Origin: Curtobacterium sp. MCBA15_001
GTDB lineage: Bacteria > Actinomycetota > Actinomycetes > Actinomycetales > Microbacteriaceae
Assembly (NCBI RefSeq): GCF_001864835.1
Contig: NZ_MJGI01000023.1
Span: 93,550-157,549, forward strand
Length of the DNA stretch: 64,000 nt
Direction of reading: 5' to 3'
Under the pieces are notes generated by a model. It was not told the DNA's origin. It saw only the letters and a list, made by a program, of their open reading frames with translations, and made no database searches. This document shows positions 61,710 through 64,000 of the stretch, piece by piece (the stretch's first letter is position 1; each line of letters begins with the position of its first letter). The position numbers and the translations under genes were made by a program.

Positions 61710-63031
61710 TGTCCCGCACGCCGGTGGGCTCGCCGATGCTCCGACGCGCGGGAGCCGCGCATTCGGTGCTGTCGCGGTGGGCACGCCGGGCGAGCTCCAT
61801 GCTGCGGCGGACGCCCTTTCCGCGACCCACCGCGCGCGGCTGGACCGTCGTGGCGGTCGGCATCGGCCTGGTCGGGGGCGGGCTCGTCGCCACCACGAGC
61901 GTCGCCGTCTCGGCGGGGCTCCTGCTGCTGGTCCTGGTCGTGCTGGGCTTCGCCATGGCGTACCTGGTGGCGGCGCCGCTCCGTGGGAACCGGACGGCAC
62001 CGCGGGCGATGGTGCAGGTCGGCGAGGTGTACCGGGAGCGGATCACCCTGCGCGGCTCCACGGTGACCTTCGCACCGCGCTCGACGCTGCTCGTCCGCGA
62101 ACAGCTCGACGACGCCTTCGCCAGCGTGTCCGAAGCCGAGGCGTACGTGGAGGTCGGACCCGCCGTGCCGCCCGCCGTGTTCGAGGTCGAGGCCCTCGCG
62201 ATGCACCGCGGTCGCACTGCCGTCGGCCCGGTGACCATCCGCGTCGAGGACCCGTTCGGGCTGCTCCGCATCGACCGCCCCGTCGTCGCCGCCGAAGAGG
62301 TCGTCGTGGTCCCCGCGTCCACCCCGCTGTCCGCGATGGACACCGGTGCGCTCGCCGGGGCCGTCTCCGCCGACGAGGGCCGTGTCGGTCAGGGCGGATC
62401 GGCCGACGACAGTGAACTGCGGCCGTACCGACCGGGCGACCCGATCCGCCGCGTGCACTGGGGCCAGAGTGCCCGGCGCGGTGAGCTCCACGTCCGACAG
62501 ACCACCCAGGCCCAGCCGCCCGAGGCCGTGATCGCACTCGACCTCCGCCGCGAGTCGTACCAGCGGCTCGGGCGCGACGACCTCGCCGAGCTCTCCGACC
62601 TGGGCGGCGACCAGGCGTTCGAGCACGCGGTCGTCGTCGCGGCCAGCGTCGCCCGGGCGCTGGCGGCGCGGACCTCGCGCGTGGTCCTCGTGACCGACGA
62701 CCTCGGCGGGGCCACTCGACACACCGGGGACGCCGGCGGACTGACCGACGTGCTGGTCGGCCTGGCGGACGTGCAGGTCCGGAGCGACGCCCGCGCGGTC
62801 ACCGACGTCCTGCCCGAGGTGCGTGGGCGTGACGTCCACGGCATGACGGCGGTCGTGACCGGCCACTGCACCGCCGAGCAGGCCGCGGAACTCGTGTCCT
62901 CGACGAGCGGGTCCAGCCGCGGGATCCTCGCGACGATCGTGCCGCCGGAGCCCGTCGTCCGGGGCATCCTCGACCGCGGGGGGTGGCGGACGCTCGTCGT
63001 GTCCGTCCCCGGGACCGGAGTGACACGATGA
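61709..63031 (+). CDS. DUF58 domain-containing membrane protein
   Basis: A 440-residue protein with two N-terminal helices (about 44-85) and a DUF58 domain marked by DDSELRPYRPGDPIRRVHW followed by SARRGELHVRQ. A VWA-like fold follows. It is the standard partner of MoxR in the MoxR-DUF58-transglutaminase operon. It overlaps both neighbours. Confidence 0.9.
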   Translation: MSRTPVGSPMLRRAGAAHSVLSRWARRASSMLRRTPFPRPTARGWTVVAVGIGLVGGGLVATTSVAVSAGLLLLVLVVLGFAMAYLVAAPLRGNRTAPRAMVQVGEVYRERITLRGSTVTFAPRSTLLVREQLDDAFASVSEAEAYVEVGPAVPPAVFEVEALAMHRGRTAVGPVTIRVEDPFGLLRIDRPVVAAEEVVVVPASTPLSAMDTGALAGAVSADEGRVGQGGSADDSELRPYRPGDPIRRVHWGQSARRGELHVRQTTQAQPPEAVIALDLRRESYQRLGRDDLAELSDLGGDQAFEHAVVVAASVARALAARTSRVVLVTDDLGGATRHTGDAGGLTDVLVGLADVQVRSDARAVTDVLPEVRGRDVHGMTAVVTGHCTAEQAAELVSSTSGSSRGILATIVPPEPVVRGILDRGGWRTLVVSVPGTGVTR

Positions 63032-64000
63032 CCGCGCACGACACGGGTGCCCGGCCGGGCGGCCCCGGCCGCCGTGGCTCCGGCTCTGACCGTCAGGGCC
63101 CCGGCCCCGGCCCCGGCTCCGGTGGCGCCGGTGCCGGCGACCGCCGCCGTGCTGACGTCCGCGAGATCCTCGAGCGGGAGGACCCGGCGCGCGGCCCCTC
63201 CACCTGGGTCGTCGCCCTCGCCCCGGCCCCCGTGCTCATCGCCGCGTTGGCGTTCCGCCCGCTCGTGCAGGGCATCGCCTGGTGGACCTCCGCGGTCCTG
63301 ATCGTCGTGGTGCTCGTCGGGGTGGTGCTGGCCGTCCGACGTCGGCCCGCCGGTGTGCGCTTCGTCGCCCTCGTCGCGACCCTGATCGCGAGCTCCTGCG
63401 CCGCGGCCCTGGTCAACGACATCCAGCCACTCGGGTGGATCGACGGGGACGGTGCCCTCGGGCAGACGATCGCTGCCATCCGGCTGAACCCCGCGCCGTT
63501 GCCCCAGACCGACGCCATCCGCCTGGTGGTCACCGTCGCCATCGCCTGGGTCGCGGCCACCTCGATCTTCCTGGCGACCGTCGCCCCCGCTGCAGCGCTG
63601 GCGGCCGCCCCCGCCCTCGTGATCCTGATCGTGCCCGGCGTCGTGACGGGCACCCCGGCGAGCACCGGCCTGGTCGTCGTCACCGGGCTGGCGTTCCTGG
63701 CGCTCCTCTGGCTGTCGGTCCGGCCGGTGCAACGCGCGCTGCCGGCCACCGTGGTCGGCGCGATCGCCCTCGTCGTGGCGGTCGGCCTGCCCTCGATCGT
63801 GCCGCTGAACGCCAGCTGGCTGTCCGGCGTCACGGGGGCGATCCAGTCGCCCATCCAGCCCGGGCGTCCCGGCACGCTGCTGAACCTCGGCCAGGACCTG
63901 CGGCGACCGAACGAGCTCGAGGTCTTCCGCTACCGCACCTCGGACGGGCAGCCCGAGTACCTCAAGCTCGCCGACCTCGACGACTTCGGCTCGGGTGACT
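63028..64000 (+). CDS. Transglutaminase-like (TgpA-type) membrane protein, N-terminal part
   Basis: Reads through the window end (324 residues seen). A Gly/Pro-rich cytosolic N-terminus of about 50 residues is followed by about six hydrophobic segments (WVVALAPAPVLIAALAF; AVLIVVVLVGVVLAV; FVALVATLIASSCAAALV; VAIAWVAATSIFLATVAPAAALAAA; LVVVTGLAFLALLWL; VVGAIALVVAVGLP). The periplasmic part starting at EVFRYRTSDGQPEYLKLADL fits the pre-transglutaminase region. ATG 63028 overlaps the DUF58 stop (ATGA). The catalytic domain lies outside the window. Confidence 0.8.
   Translation, partial: MTAHDTGARPGGPGRRGSGSDRQGPGPGPGSGGAGAGDRRRADVREILEREDPARGPSTWVVALAPAPVLIAALAFRPLVQGIAWWTSAVLIVVVLVGVVLAVRRRPAGVRFVALVATLIASSCAAALVNDIQPLGWIDGDGALGQTIAAIRLNPAPLPQTDAIRLVVTVAIAWVAATSIFLATVAPAAALAAAPALVILIVPGVVTGTPASTGLVVVTGLAFLALLWLSVRPVQRALPATVVGAIALVVAVGLPSIVPLNASWLSGVTGAIQSPIQPGRPGTLLNLGQDLRRPNELEVFRYRTSDGQPEYLKLADLDDFGSGD

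Overview
The window is high-GC actinobacterial DNA. It looks like a Microbacteriaceae chromosome, most likely Curtobacterium or a close relative. The evidence is many GTG starts, GTGA/ATGA stop-start overlaps, the actinobacterial order pmt-rsmI-metG-tatD-rsmA, the phosphomutase/DUF3090/SCO1664 trio, paired LCP proteins, and -10 boxes lying 6-7 nt before start codons. The genus is inferred from gene content and style, not from a search.

Layout. 1-6.0 kb: protein O-mannosyltransferase, rsmI, then the translation/rRNA operon metG-tatD-rsmA. 6.0-12.0 kb: a block of regulators and enzymes (GntR, SDR plus XRE regulator, ATP-grasp ligase, LLM monooxygenase plus MetY) that separates rsmA from ispE (12.0-13.0 kb). 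13.0-15.3 kb: GNAT and a GT-C glycosyltransferase. 15.4-24.2 kb: a molybdenum region (HTH-TOBE regulator, ThiF-rhodanese, modABC, moaA/moaD, GT87 mannosyltransferase, membrane-anchored Moco oxidoreductase). 24.2-29.4 kb: MarR, pheA, diacylglycerol kinase, serS, a HAD phosphatase and tRNA-Ser(TGA). 29.4-39.9 kb: an accessory region with a broken ECF sigma factor remnant, a 2394-residue secreted RHS/PA14 polymorphic-toxin protein, a four-helix probable immunity protein, an orphan RHS tip fragment with a DUF4304-like partner, and a YaaC-like gene; DNA from about 36.9 to 39.9 kb is visibly more AT-rich. 40.0-42.4 kb: quinone oxidoreductase divergent from an NAD(P)-binding protein plus ScbR-like TetR, with two palindromes between. 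42.4-45.4 kb: GtrA-BLUF and the phosphomutase-DUF3090-SCO1664 operon. 45.5-50.2 kb: VWA/AAA+ pair and a cobalamin-independent methionine-synthase-like enzyme. 50.5-52.9 kb: MFS transporter and a GntR regulator. 53.0-55.9 kb: two LCP cell-wall ligases. 56.4-60.5 kb: tRNA-Ser(GCT), a small conserved-looking gene, and a LacI-controlled Gfo/Idh/MocA plus TIM-barrel isomerase operon. 60.7-64.0 kb: MoxR-DUF58-transglutaminase operon, cut by the window end.

Three themes stand out. First, the RHS locus carries a second, displaced tip/immunity module joined to a remnant of a PA14 domain that shares an exact 37-bp stretch with the intact gene; this is the best candidate for an undescribed effector module. 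Second, about sixteen operon-leading genes have a TANNNT-type -10 box ending 6-7 nt before the start codon, implying widespread leaderless transcription; this also selects the starts of the mannosyltransferase and rsmI. Third, a family of GGACGGGAGGCCCG palindromes recurs between genes, mostly as terminators, with half-copies inside two coding regions.
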